Shown here one piece after another: positions 1 through 7,442 of a stretch of DNA of 64,000 bases. Origin of the DNA: Agromyces tardus (GTDB lineage: Bacteria; Actinomycetota; Actinomycetes; Actinomycetales; Microbacteriaceae); contig NZ_RHHB01000001.1 in the NCBI RefSeq assembly GCF_003710805.1, positions 248,001-312,000 of the forward strand. Reading direction: 5' to 3'. Under the pieces are notes generated by a model, which was given only the letters and a program-made list of their open reading frames with translations, was not told the DNA's origin and did no database searches. The first letter of the stretch is position 1; each line of letters starts with the position of its first letter. The translations under genes were made by a program, and so were the position numbers.

Positions 1-120
1 AGACACCGGCCGATCAGGCATCGGTCGAGCGGCCGACGGCCGAGCGGCCGACGGCCCGGCAGTCACCGGTCGGGCAGGCCGCGGTCGAGCAGCCGCGGTA
101 GCGCGCGAGGCCCGTCGCAC
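1..120. other. Intergenic GC-rich spacer with short repeats
   Basis: No gene is supported in this stretch at the window edge. It holds a duplicated 15-base word (about 25-56, GAGCGGCCGACGGCC twice in tandem) and degenerate copies of the GGTCGAGCAG word that occurs in the interspersed palindromic elements further on. It lies downstream of the minus-strand gene that ends at 121, so it may contain that gene's transcription end, but no clean hairpin plus T-run is visible. Confidence 0.4.
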
Positions 121-711
121 TCAGGCCGGATCGATCCGCAGCACCGTCGTCGACTCGCCGACGGTGAGGTCGTCGACGACGCGGATGCCGCGTGCGAGCT
201 CGTCGACCGCTCCGATCACGGTGCCGAACCGCTCGCGATCGCTGCACACGGCGGTCACGCTCACGAAGTGCGTGCCGAGGTCCCACGTGTACGTCGCGAA
301 CGGCGGGCGACCGCGCGGCGGAAGCGGCATCTCGAGCTTCTCGCCGACGCCGAGGTAGGTGCCGCGGAACTCTTCGGTGTCGTCGTACTCGATGGGCATC
401 GACGCCCGGGCGACGCGCAGCTGCGGCGTCGCGGCCTGCACCTGGGCCATCACCACGAGCAGCTCGGGGTCGTCCTTCCAGACCCACACGAGCACCCGGC
501 CGGCCGCCTTGCGCATGAGGAACGGAACGGCCTGACTCATCGCCCAGGCGGTGAAGCCGCCGCCCGGGCCCGTCGGCGCCGCATCCGGCCCCTTCGCCTG
601 CGACAGCAGCATCCCGATCGCCGCCTTGCGGTGGCGGCGCCCGCGGAATCCGAGGGAGTCCGTGACGGGCACCCACTTGGATCGATCGGGCTCTGCGTGG
701 AGTCGGGGCAC
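121..711 (-). CDS. Hypothetical protein, about 196 aa
   Basis: I do not recognise a family. The protein reads as a coherent soluble polypeptide with an Arg-rich N terminus (residues 1-30), a Gly/Pro-rich stretch around 45-52 (GPGGGFTAW) and a mixed alpha/beta remainder with a conserved-looking 'FATYTWDLGTHFVSVTAVCSD' type strand pair near 140-160. There is no signal peptide or membrane segment. It follows the sigma factor gene on the same strand after 9 bases, so it may be the last gene of the DHFR-like/YCII/sigma operon. The call as a gene rests on codon bias and operon position. Confidence 0.7.
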   Translation of the reverse strand: MPRLHAEPDRSKWVPVTDSLGFRGRRHRKAAIGMLLSQAKGPDAAPTGPGGGFTAWAMSQAVPFLMRKAAGRVLVWVWKDDPELLVVMAQVQAATPQLRVARASMPIEYDDTEEFRGTYLGVGEKLEMPLPPRGRPPFATYTWDLGTHFVSVTAVCSDRERFGTVIGAVDELARGIRVVDDLTVGESTTVLRIDPA

Positions 712-720
712 GCTTCCAGC

Positions 721-2055
721 CTACGAGTCGCTGCCGCTGCCGCCGCCGCTGCTGCTGCCGCCGCCGCCGCCGCGGCTGCTGCTGCCGCTGCCGCGCTCGC
801 GGCCGGCTCGGTCCGTCCCGGATACCGCATCGGCGAGGTCGTCGCGACGGCGTGACAGGGTCGCGACCTCGGCGGTGTTGCCCGCGAGCGCGATGGCCCG
901 GTCGTAGGCGGCTCGCGCCTCCTCGCGGCGCCCCAGTCGGCGCAGCAGCTCTGCGCGGGTGGCGTGGAAGGCGTGGTACCCGTCGAGTGCGTCGCCGAGG
1001 CGGTCGACGATCTGCAACGCGGCATCCGCGCCTTCGAGCTCTGCGATCGCGATGGCGCGGTTGAGGGCGACGATCGGCGAGGGGTCGAGGCGCACGAGCT
1101 GGTCGTAGAGGGCGACGACCTGCGACCAGTCGGTGTCGCGCGCGTCTCGCGCGTCGGTGTGCGCGGCGTTGATCGCCGCGAGCAGCTGGTAGCGGCCGGG
1201 TGCGACCCCCGACGCCAGGCGCTCGCGCACGAGCCGATGCCCCTCCTCGATGAGCGCGTGATCCCAGGCGTCGCGATCCTGCTCGACGAGCGGCACGAGC
1301 GCGCCCTGCGCCGAGACCCGCGCGGGCCGTCTTGCCTCCGTGAGCAGCATCAGCGCCAGCAGGCCGGTCACCTCGCCGTCGTGGGGCAGCAACTCGCGGA
1401 TCAGGCGTGTCAGCCGGATCGCCTCGGCGGTCAGGTCGGCACGCACGGGGTCGGTGTCGGGGCCGGTCGCGAGGTAGCCCTCGTTGAAGACGAGGAACAG
1501 CACGGCGAGCACGCCGCCGATGCGCGCAGGCAGGTCGCGCGCCGACGGCACGCGATAGGGGATGCGGGCGGCCGCGATCTTCCCCTTCGCCCGGGTGATG
1601 CGCTGCCCGATCGTGCTCTCCTGCACGAGGAAGCCGCGGGCGATCTCGGGCACCGTCAGGCCCCCGACGAGTCGCAGCGTGAGCGCCATGCGGGCTTCCA
1701 TGCCGAGGGCCGGGTGACAGCACGTGAAGATCAGCCGGAGCCGGTCGTCGTCGATGGCGCCGGTCGGCTCGGGCGGGGCGTCATCCGTCAGCATCATCGC
1801 CTCCCGCTGCTTGTCCCTGCGCTTGTGCTCGCGCCGGATCCGGTCGACCGCCTTGCGGTTCGCGGTCGTGGTGAGCCAGGCGCCGGGGTTGGGCGGCACG
1901 CCGTCGGCCGGCCACCGCTGCACGGCCGTCGCGAACGCCTCGGCCGCCGCATCCTCGGCGATGTCGAGGTCGCCGAAGCGCTTGGCGAGCGAGGCGACCA
2001 CCCGCGCCCACTCCTCGTGGTGGGCTCGGATGATCGCGGCGCGCGCGTCGATCAC
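721..2055 (-). CDS. ECF-type RNA polymerase sigma factor with C-terminal DUF6596/TPR-like region
   Basis: About 444 aa. Residues roughly 9-75 form sigma region 2 (acidic helix DIAEDAAAEAFATAVQRWP), followed by a charged linker and region 4 with helix-turn-helix VPEIARGFLVQESTIGQRI near 142-160. A 'FNEGY' motif near 200 and helical repeats with 'ALNRAIAIAELEGADAAL' near 340 match the long C-terminal domain of the ECF group that is co-encoded with YCII-like proteins. The GTG start overlaps the upstream stop (GTGA, 2052-2055), indicating translational coupling. The last 30 residues are a Gly/Ser run, which is unusual. It probably controls a stress or surface regulon; the target is unknown and no anti-sigma gene is adjacent. 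Confidence 0.9.
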   Translation of the reverse strand: MIDARAAIIRAHHEEWARVVASLAKRFGDLDIAEDAAAEAFATAVQRWPADGVPPNPGAWLTTTANRKAVDRIRREHKRRDKQREAMMLTDDAPPEPTGAIDDDRLRLIFTCCHPALGMEARMALTLRLVGGLTVPEIARGFLVQESTIGQRITRAKGKIAAARIPYRVPSARDLPARIGGVLAVLFLVFNEGYLATGPDTDPVRADLTAEAIRLTRLIRELLPHDGEVTGLLALMLLTEARRPARVSAQGALVPLVEQDRDAWDHALIEEGHRLVRERLASGVAPGRYQLLAAINAAHTDARDARDTDWSQVVALYDQLVRLDPSPIVALNRAIAIAELEGADAALQIVDRLGDALDGYHAFHATRAELLRRLGRREEARAAYDRAIALAGNTAEVATLSRRRDDLADAVSGTDRAGRERGSGSSSRGGGGGSSSGGGSGSDS

Positions 2056-2387
2056 GCCTCCGGCATGAGGATCGGCCGCACCTCGAGGCGACGGTTGCAG
2101 GCCTTCGACCCATCGGCCATGAGCGCCAGCGCGACGTCGAGGTCGGGCGCCTCGATGATCCAGAAGCCGGCCATGTGCTCCTTCGACTCGATGAAGGGCC
2201 CGTCGGTGAACACCGGCACCTCCCCGCGGCCGTCGATGACCGTCGACGTGCTCGGGTCGGCGAGGCCGGCCGCGAACACCCAGTGGCCGCCCGCCCGCAG
2301 GCGGTCGTTGAACTCGTCGATCGCGACCATCTCCTCGGCGGTGCCGGAGTTGGTCTTGTCGTCGATCACGGAAACCAGGTACTGCAT
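2052..2387 (-). CDS. YCII-related domain protein
   Basis: About 111 aa with the YCII/DGPF fold signature: N-terminal strand MQYLVSVIDD, then 'VFTDGPFIESKEHMAGFWIIEA' (the DGPF motif) at about 65-85. This small ferredoxin-like barrel is the usual partner gene of the ECF sigma factor that follows, and the family is often annotated DGPFAETKE. The ATG at 2387 is preferred over an in-frame GTG six bases upstream because AGGAGG sits eight bases before the ATG. The stop overlaps the sigma factor start by four bases. The biochemical role is unproven; the family is thought to sense or bind a small ligand. Confidence 0.88.
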   Translation of the reverse strand: MQYLVSVIDDKTNSGTAEEMVAIDEFNDRLRAGGHWVFAAGLADPSTSTVIDGRGEVPVFTDGPFIESKEHMAGFWIIEAPDLDVALALMADGSKACNRRLEVRPILMPEA

Positions 2388-2402
2388 GATCACATCCTCC
2401 TT

Positions 2403-3005
2403 TCAGTGGGCATACTGCGGGCGCCCGTCGGGCCGGTAGGTCTGCGCGATGATGCCGGTCGGGAAGGTGCGCGACTCCACCAGTTCGAGGGCGAAGTCCC
2501 TGCCCTCGTCGGGGAACAGCCGCGTGCCCGCGCCCACGATCACGGGGCAGACGATGAGCGTCATCTCGTCGACGAGCTCGTGCTCGAGCAGCCAGCGGAT
2601 GAGCTGCCCGCTTCCGTGCACCTGCAGCTCGCCGCCGGGTCGGGCCTTCAGCTCGCGGATGGCCGCTTCGAGGTCGCCCGAGAGCACGGTCGTGTTCGCC
2701 CACTGCGGGTCGGTGATGGTGTTCGAGGCGACGAACTTCGGGCGCGAGTTCAGCGAGCTCACGAACGGGTTGTCGAAGTCGGTCTGCACGCCCCAATATC
2801 CGGCGAAGAGCTCGTACGTGCGCCGGCCGAAGAGGAACGCGTCGGCGCGCCGGTAGAAGTCGCCGATGTAGCCGGTCGACTCCGCATCGCCGAGCGGCAG
2901 CGCCCAGCCGCCTCGCTCGAATCCCGGGTCGAACTCGGGGTTGTTCCCGCCGTTGGCCTGCATCACGCCGTCGACGGTGATCTGGGTGTTGGTGATCAGC
3001 TTCAT
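2403..3005 (-). CDS. Dihydrofolate reductase-like (RibD C-terminal family) protein
   Basis: About 200 aa. It has the fold signatures of the RibD-C/DHFR-like family: N-terminal 'TVDGVMQ' near 10-16, 'FLFGRRTYELF' near 57-67, 'ELQVHGSGQLIRWLLEHELVDE' near 130-150, and 'PVIVGAGTRLF' near 162-172. Members are NADPH-dependent reductases of unassigned substrate. The ATG at 3005 has AGGAGGG plus a nearer AGGAGC upstream. It is the first gene of the minus-strand operon with the YCII and sigma genes (15 bases to the next start). Two palindromes lie in its upstream region. A second family member is at 50671. Confidence 0.88.
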   Translation of the reverse strand: MKLITNTQITVDGVMQANGGNNPEFDPGFERGGWALPLGDAESTGYIGDFYRRADAFLFGRRTYELFAGYWGVQTDFDNPFVSSLNSRPKFVASNTITDPQWANTTVLSGDLEAAIRELKARPGGELQVHGSGQLIRWLLEHELVDEMTLIVCPVIVGAGTRLFPDEGRDFALELVESRTFPTGIIAQTYRPDGRPQYAH

Positions 3006-3133
3006 GCTCCTGGTCCCTCCTGGGCCGCCCGTCGCAGGCGGCCGCTCACCCTTGCTACGAACAGCATCGCCGCGATCCGACACGACGAGCGAGAAATCTT
3101 CCGAGCGGGACCTTCCCGCGGGCTCGAGGTATT

Positions 3134-3184
3134 TGCAACCCATGGGTTGCAGTAGCCCGTGCTTTCTGCAACCATGAAGTTGCA
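3134..3184. promoter_or_regulatory. Two matched palindromes, probable operator pair
   Basis: The first site (3134-3151) is a perfect 18-base palindrome TGCAACCCATGGGTTGCA. The second (3167-3184) has the same outer arms TGCAAC-N6-GTTGCA. Their centres are 33 bases apart, about three helical turns, so two dimers would bind near the same face of the helix. They lie in the divergent gap between the DHFR-like/YCII/sigma operon and the SDR gene, closer to the SDR. No regulator gene is adjacent, so the cognate protein is encoded elsewhere; the binding family cannot be named from the site alone. Confidence 0.7.
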
Positions 3185-3222
3185 CTACTCGAACCGGCAA
3201 CGACAGGAACGGAGGCGGCGTG

Positions 3223-4017
3223 ATGCTGCTGCAGAACAAGGTGGCCGTGATCCACGGCGGTGGGGGATCGATCGGAAGCGCGGCAGCGCGCGTGTTCGCC
3301 CGCGAGGGGGCACGGCTGTTCCTCGCGGGGAGGAGCCTGCCGCGGCTCGAGGCCGCGGCATCCGCTGCCAGGGCCGAGGGGGCGGATGTCTCGATCGCCG
3401 TCGTCGACGCGATGGACCAGGCCGCCGTCGACCGGCACGTCGATGGGGTGGCGGATGCCGCCGGCCGCATCGACATCGCCCTGAACGCGGTGGGATTCGA
3501 CCACGTGCAGGGCCTGGCGATCGGCGAGACGTCGCCCGAGGACTACCTGCACCCCGTGGTCGGGTACCTGCAGACGAACTTCGTGACCGCGAAGGCCGCG
3601 TCGCGGCACATGATCGCGCAGGGGAGCGGCGTGATCCTCACGATCTCGACGCCCGGTGCGCGACTCACGGGCCGCGGGCTCATCGGCAATGCGGCCCAAT
3701 CGGCCGGCCTCGAGGGGTTCTCGCGCGCGCTCGCCGGCGAGCTCGGGCCCGATGGCGTGCGGGTGGTCTGCGTCCGTCCGCACGCGATGTCGGATGCCTT
3801 CGCCACCTCGTATACGCGCGAGATGTTCGGCCGCATCGCCGAGGCCGGCGGCATCCCGATGGACGAGTGGGTCACCGGCCTCGTGGGCATGACGGTGCTC
3901 GGCCGGCTGCCGGTGCTCGACGACGTCGCCGAGTACCTCGCGTTCGCCGCATCCGACCGCGCGGGCTCGATGACCGGGGCGATCGCGAACCTGTCGGCGG
4001 GGGCGCTCGTGGACTGA
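3223..4017 (+). CDS. SDR-fold protein lacking the usual Tyr/Lys catalytic pair
   Basis: About 264 aa with a Rossmann nucleotide-binding start (VAVIHGGGGSIGSAAAR, near 7-23), the 'LNAVG' strand near 88-92, and the helix 'AQSAGLEGFSRALAGELGPDGVRV' near 160-185. In classical SDRs the residues before EGFSRALA are Y-x-x-x-K; here the equivalent positions read N-A-A-Q-S, so both the tyrosine and lysine appear replaced. It may therefore bind NAD(P) without classical reductase activity, or use another mechanism. ATG at 3223 is preferred over the GTG at 3220 because GGAGG is seven bases upstream. The operator pair at 3134-3184 lies just ahead of it. Confidence 0.87.
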   Translation: MLLQNKVAVIHGGGGSIGSAAARVFAREGARLFLAGRSLPRLEAAASAARAEGADVSIAVVDAMDQAAVDRHVDGVADAAGRIDIALNAVGFDHVQGLAIGETSPEDYLHPVVGYLQTNFVTAKAASRHMIAQGSGVILTISTPGARLTGRGLIGNAAQSAGLEGFSRALAGELGPDGVRVVCVRPHAMSDAFATSYTREMFGRIAEAGGIPMDEWVTGLVGMTVLGRLPVLDDVAEYLAFAASDRAGSMTGAIANLSAGALVD

Positions 4018-4035
4018 GCGGAGTGGCCGCAGCCG

Positions 4036-4146
4036 TCGGTCGAGTAGCGCTGCGAAGCGACGCGTATCGAGACCGGTCCCGTCGGTCGAGTATCGAGACC
4101 TCTGCCGCCGGTCGAGTGGCGCCGCGAAGCGACGCGTATCGAGACC
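4036..4146. repeat. Interspersed palindromic element, two full copies and one truncated
   Basis: Copies at about 4036-4074 and 4108-4146 run GGTCGAGTAGCGCTGCGAAG... to CGTATCGAGACC; a truncated copy (4083-4100) keeps only the outer arms GGTCGAG/TATCGAGACC. They fill the space between two plus-strand genes. The same element recurs at 44486, 46326, 48790, 49539, 51965, 58050 and 58976. Confidence 0.85.
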
Positions 4147-4186
4147 CGCCGCCGCCTCCGCTCGATCGAGCGCGCACAATGGGGAC

Positions 4187-4537
4187 ATGGTCGAGATCTC
4201 CGATGACGACTTCGAGCGGATGGTGGCGGAGGAGCTCGACGCGCTGCCCGACGACATGATCCGGGGGATCGAGAACGTCGCGATCGTCGTCGAGAACCAA
4301 CCGCTGGCGCAGCGGCCGCGGCTGTTCGGGCAGTATCGCGGGCATCCGCTCACCACGCGCGGGGTCTACGGCTTCGGGGAGCTTCCCGACCGCATCACGC
4401 TGTACAAGAACAACCTGCAGGCGCACAGCGCCGACCTCGACGCGCTGCGTGCGCGGGTGCACATCACGCTCGTGCACGAGATCGGCCACTACTTCGGGCT
4501 CGACGACGCCCGGCTCCACGAACTCGGCTGGGCCTAG
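4187..4537 (+). CDS. Metallopeptidase family protein (zincin-like)
   Basis: About 116 aa. The C terminus carries HEIGHYFGLDD at about 97-107, the HExxH zinc site with a downstream aspartate, as in the short actinobacterial and proteobacterial zincin family (Pfam Zincin_1, formerly DUF1025). The N terminus is acidic (VEISDDDFERMVAEELDALPDDM) and the middle has the family's 'LFGQYRG..L..RGVYGFGELPDRITLYKNNL' pattern. It has no signal peptide, so it is cytoplasmic. The substrate is unknown for the family. It stands alone, with palindromic elements upstream. Confidence 0.93.
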   Translation: MVEISDDDFERMVAEELDALPDDMIRGIENVAIVVENQPLAQRPRLFGQYRGHPLTTRGVYGFGELPDRITLYKNNLQAHSADLDALRARVHITLVHEIGHYFGLDDARLHELGWA

Positions 4538-4672
4538 GCGAGGCAGGGTGAGCTGACGACCCCTCGGTCAGCGCTCCGTCGTACCCGCGTGGACGGCCGC
4601 CGTCGAGGCGTGCGGATTCGCCGGGTGCGCGCATAGGCTGGGCTCAGCCCGGGCTTGATCGAAGGGGACGAC

Positions 4673-5959
4673 ATGCCGAGCACCACCCGCACCGCACTCC
4701 TGGCCCTCACCCTCAGCCTGTTCGTCGTTGCCGGGGTCGGCGGCTGCGCGAGCCAGGCGAGCGACGTCTCGCCGACGGCGACCCCCGCCGCCGACGGATC
4801 CGATGGTGGCCTCGTCGTCGTGGAGGACGGCCTCGGCGCCGACCTCGGCGAGCAACTCACGGCTGCCGCGACCGAGGCATTCGACGGTGTCAGTGCACCC
4901 GGCGCCGTGATGGCCGTCCGCACGCCCGAGGGAACGTGGGCTGCGACGGTCGGCTTCGAGGACTGGGACGAGACGGTGCCGATGACGGCGGACGTGAACC
5001 ATCGCGTGGGGAGCGTCACCAAGACGTACACGGTCACGGCGCTGCTGCAGCTGGCCGAACAGGGCGACCTCTCGCTCGACGACCCGATCGAGAAGTACGT
5101 GCCGGGCATGCCGAACGGCGACGCGACGCTGTACGAACTCGCAGCCATGCGGAGCGGCATCCCGTCGTACACGTTCAACGCGGAGTTCGAGCAGAAGCTG
5201 TTCGACGACCCGAACCACGTGTGGACGCCGGAGGCGCTCACCGACATCGTGCGGGGCGAGGAACCGATGTTCGCGCCGGGCACCAAGACGTTCTACTCGA
5301 ACACCAACACCGTGCTGCTCGGCATGGTCATCGAGCAGGTCACGGGCAAGCCGATCGAAGACGTGCTGCAGGAGCAGATCATCGAGCCGCTCGGCCTCGA
5401 CGGAACGGTGTTCCCGACGGATGCCTCGTTCCCCGATCCGCACGCTCGGGGATACACACTCCAGGGCGTCGACGACGGCGTGCCGGTCGAGACGACCGAC
5501 TGGAACCCGTCGTGGGGCTGGACGGCCGGCTCCATCATCTCCGACCTCGACGACCTGCTCACGTGGAGTGAGACGCTGGCCACCGGCGACGGCCTCCTCT
5601 CACCCGAGTGGCAGCAGCAGCGCATCGACTCGTTCGACTTCGATCTGCCCGTGTACGCCGGCGACGGCGTCGACCGGCCGCAGACTCCGGCTCGCGCCTA
5701 CGGCCTCGGCCTCGGCCTGGCGCTCGGCTGGTACGGCCACGACGGCACGATGCCCGGCTTCAACACCGTGCTGCAGCACCATCTCGAGTCCGGTACCACG
5801 CTCATCGTCATGACCAACAGCGACATCAAGTCGGGGGAGTGCCCCGAGGGCACGGGGACCGTCGACGGAGGTCGCACGAGCGGCACGTGCTCGGACCCGG
5901 CCGTGTTCATCGGCAACGCGCTCGCCGAGGTCATGGGGCACCCGCTCGTCGAGGGGTGA
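4673..5959 (+). CDS. Serine hydrolase lipoprotein (class C beta-lactamase/DD-carboxypeptidase fold)
   Basis: About 428 aa. A signal peptide ends in lipobox VGGC with Cys near 25, so it is a lipid-anchored exported protein. The penicillin-binding fold motifs are present: SVTK near 114-117 (nucleophile Ser plus Lys), YSNTN near 208 (Tyr-x-Asn), and HDG in 'YGHDGTMPG' near 355 in place of KTG. These fit beta-lactamase/esterase/DD-peptidase relatives; the substrate could be a peptidoglycan peptide or ester. GAAGGGG precedes the ATG at 4673. The last codons lie in a 19-base triplicated repeat. Paralogues are at 10641 and 56701. Confidence 0.93.
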   Translation: MPSTTRTALLALTLSLFVVAGVGGCASQASDVSPTATPAADGSDGGLVVVEDGLGADLGEQLTAAATEAFDGVSAPGAVMAVRTPEGTWAATVGFEDWDETVPMTADVNHRVGSVTKTYTVTALLQLAEQGDLSLDDPIEKYVPGMPNGDATLYELAAMRSGIPSYTFNAEFEQKLFDDPNHVWTPEALTDIVRGEEPMFAPGTKTFYSNTNTVLLGMVIEQVTGKPIEDVLQEQIIEPLGLDGTVFPTDASFPDPHARGYTLQGVDDGVPVETTDWNPSWGWTAGSIISDLDDLLTWSETLATGDGLLSPEWQQQRIDSFDFDLPVYAGDGVDRPQTPARAYGLGLGLALGWYGHDGTMPGFNTVLQHHLESGTTLIVMTNSDIKSGECPEGTGTVDGGRTSGTCSDPAVFIGNALAEVMGHPLVEG

Positions 5960-5997
5960 CCCGCTCGTCGAGGGGCGACCCGTTCGTCGAGGGGTGA
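5941..5997 (+). repeat. 19-base tandem repeat, three copies over a gene end
   Basis: Units CCCGCTCGTCGAGGGGTGA (5941-5959), the same with C for T near the end (5960-5978), and one with TTCG for CTCG (5979-5997) follow without spacing. The first unit encodes the final PLVEG-stop of the serine hydrolase, so the array adds further TGA triplets in the same frame and, in part, spare stops. Confidence 0.9.
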
Positions 5998-6128
5998 CGC
6001 GCCCGCCGCGGTGTCCTCATCGGGGCGCGGCCGGGCGCGCCCGCGTCGCGTCGAGGGCACGATTCGGGCCCAGCAAGGTCGTCGGCGATCTGCGCAGGGG
6101 AATCGGATGCACCAGAATCGGGATCATC

Positions 6129-7133
6129 ATGACGAGCGCCCATGCAGACGACCGGAACCCGCCCCGAGCGCGTATGCGCGTCGCCGACCTTCACCCCGAG
6201 CTGCGTCGCGCGTACCGGTGGTTCCCTCGCCCGCGCGTCCGTCGCGGCTGGCACCGTCGCATGGCGCAGGCGGCACTCGCCCTCATCCCGCCGCCGAAGC
6301 CCGCGGCGACCCTGCGATTCGAGCGGATCGACTTCGCCGCCGCGCCCGGCACGGGGGTGCGGGTCTTCACTCCCGCCGGTGATGCAGCTTCCGCGACCGG
6401 CGCCCGCGCGGCGCTGCTGTGGATCCACGGTGGCGGGCTGGTGATCGGTGCCGCCGCGACCGACGACGGGTTCTGCGCCGATCTCGCCGAGCGACTCGGC
6501 ATCGTGGTCGTCTCGGTCGAGTACCGGCTCGCCCCGCAGCACCCGTTCCCGGTGCCGCTCGACGACTGCGTCGCCGCATGGCAGTGGCTGCAGGATGCTG
6601 CGCCCGCTCGCGGCATCGACCCGACCTGGATCGCGGTCGGCGGGCAGAGCGCGGGCGGCGGGCTCGCGGCGGCGCTCGCGCAGCGCCTGCTCGGGGAGGA
6701 CGGAGCGCAGCCCGTCGCGCAGCTGCTGTACTCCCCGATGCTCGACGATCGAACGGCGACGCGCCGGGACGTCGATGCGGTGCGGCATTTCGCCTGGACC
6801 AACCGCGACAACCTCGTCGGCTGGTCGTCGTACCTTCAGGCGGCGCCGGGCGCCGACACCGTGCCCGACTTCGCCGTGCCGGCCCGCCGCACCGACCTGA
6901 CCGGGCTCCCGCCAGCGTGGATCGGCGTCGGCGACATCGACCTGTTCCACGACGAGGACCTCGCCTACGCTGCCGCGCTCCGCGACGCGGGCGTCGAGTG
7001 CACGGTCGATGTGGTGCCTGGGGCGCCTCACGCCTTCGAGAGCGTCGCCCGCGGCGCCGAGGTGGCACTCGCCTTCCACGCTCGGGCGCGGGCATGGCTG
7101 CAAGAACAGCTCGCGGCATCCGCCGACGTCTGA
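6129..7133 (+). CDS. Alpha/beta hydrolase, hormone-sensitive-lipase type
   Basis: About 334 aa. The HSL-family oxyanion motif HGGG is near 100-103, and the nucleophile elbow GQSAGGG near 174-180 replaces the usual GDSAG. The acid and base residues fit 'DIDLFHDEDLAYAAALRDAGVECTVDVVPGAPHAFES' near 275-312 (Asp and His). It is a cytoplasmic carboxylesterase or deacetylase; the substrate is unknown. The ATG at 6129 is the first methionine after a non-coding-like stretch; an alternative start is the Met of 'RMRVADLHPELR', 15 codons later, where family similarity begins. It stands alone. Confidence 0.9.
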   Translation: MTSAHADDRNPPRARMRVADLHPELRRAYRWFPRPRVRRGWHRRMAQAALALIPPPKPAATLRFERIDFAAAPGTGVRVFTPAGDAASATGARAALLWIHGGGLVIGAAATDDGFCADLAERLGIVVVSVEYRLAPQHPFPVPLDDCVAAWQWLQDAAPARGIDPTWIAVGGQSAGGGLAAALAQRLLGEDGAQPVAQLLYSPMLDDRTATRRDVDAVRHFAWTNRDNLVGWSSYLQAAPGADTVPDFAVPARRTDLTGLPPAWIGVGDIDLFHDEDLAYAAALRDAGVECTVDVVPGAPHAFESVARGAEVALAFHARARAWLQEQLAASADV

Positions 7134-7154
7134 GCAGCTACGACGTCTGAACAG

Positions 7155-7412
7155 CTACGCAGACCGCTGGGCTGCCAGTCGAAATGCGTCGAGCGTCTCA
7201 CCGATCAGTGCGGCGAGTTCGCGGATGTTCGCCTCGTCGGATTCGTCGAAGTCGCGCCCGCCGCGCTTGTCGCTCAGCTGCAGCATCCCGTAGCTCCGGC
7301 CGTCGTCGCCGCAGACGCTCGTGGCCAGCCAACCGCGCATCGGCGGGTGGCTGTCGGCGAACGGGGCGAAGCCCCGATAGAGCGGATGCGACAGCACCTC
7401 GGCTTCGGTCAC
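7155..7412 (-). CDS. Orphan C-terminal half of a GAF domain
   Basis: About 85 aa. The sequence 'HPPMRGWLATSV', 'SYGMLQLSDKRGGRDFDESDEANIRELAALIGETLDA' is the second half of a GAF sensor domain as found in actinobacterial histidine kinases and transcription factors. The first half and any output domain are missing. In frame upstream lies the stop codon of the next gene (7443), so the fragment cannot be longer as it stands. It is probably a gene remnant, though a GTG start at 7412 could still give a small protein. Confidence 0.6.
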   Translation of the reverse strand: MTEAEVLSHPLYRGFAPFADSHPPMRGWLATSVCGDDGRSYGMLQLSDKRGGRDFDESDEANIRELAALIGETLDAFRLAAQRSA

Positions 7413-7442
7413 GCTGCGCGGTCGGCGCGCTGAGCGGGTTCG

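Noticed and set aside
3134-3184. Terminator hairpin
   Set aside because: The two dyads have no loop or T-run and lie in a divergent, not convergent, gap; operator sites fit better.
4673-5959. Antibiotic resistance beta-lactamase
   Set aside because: The fold motifs are shared with DD-peptidases and esterases; the KTG box is replaced by HDG, so resistance cannot be claimed.
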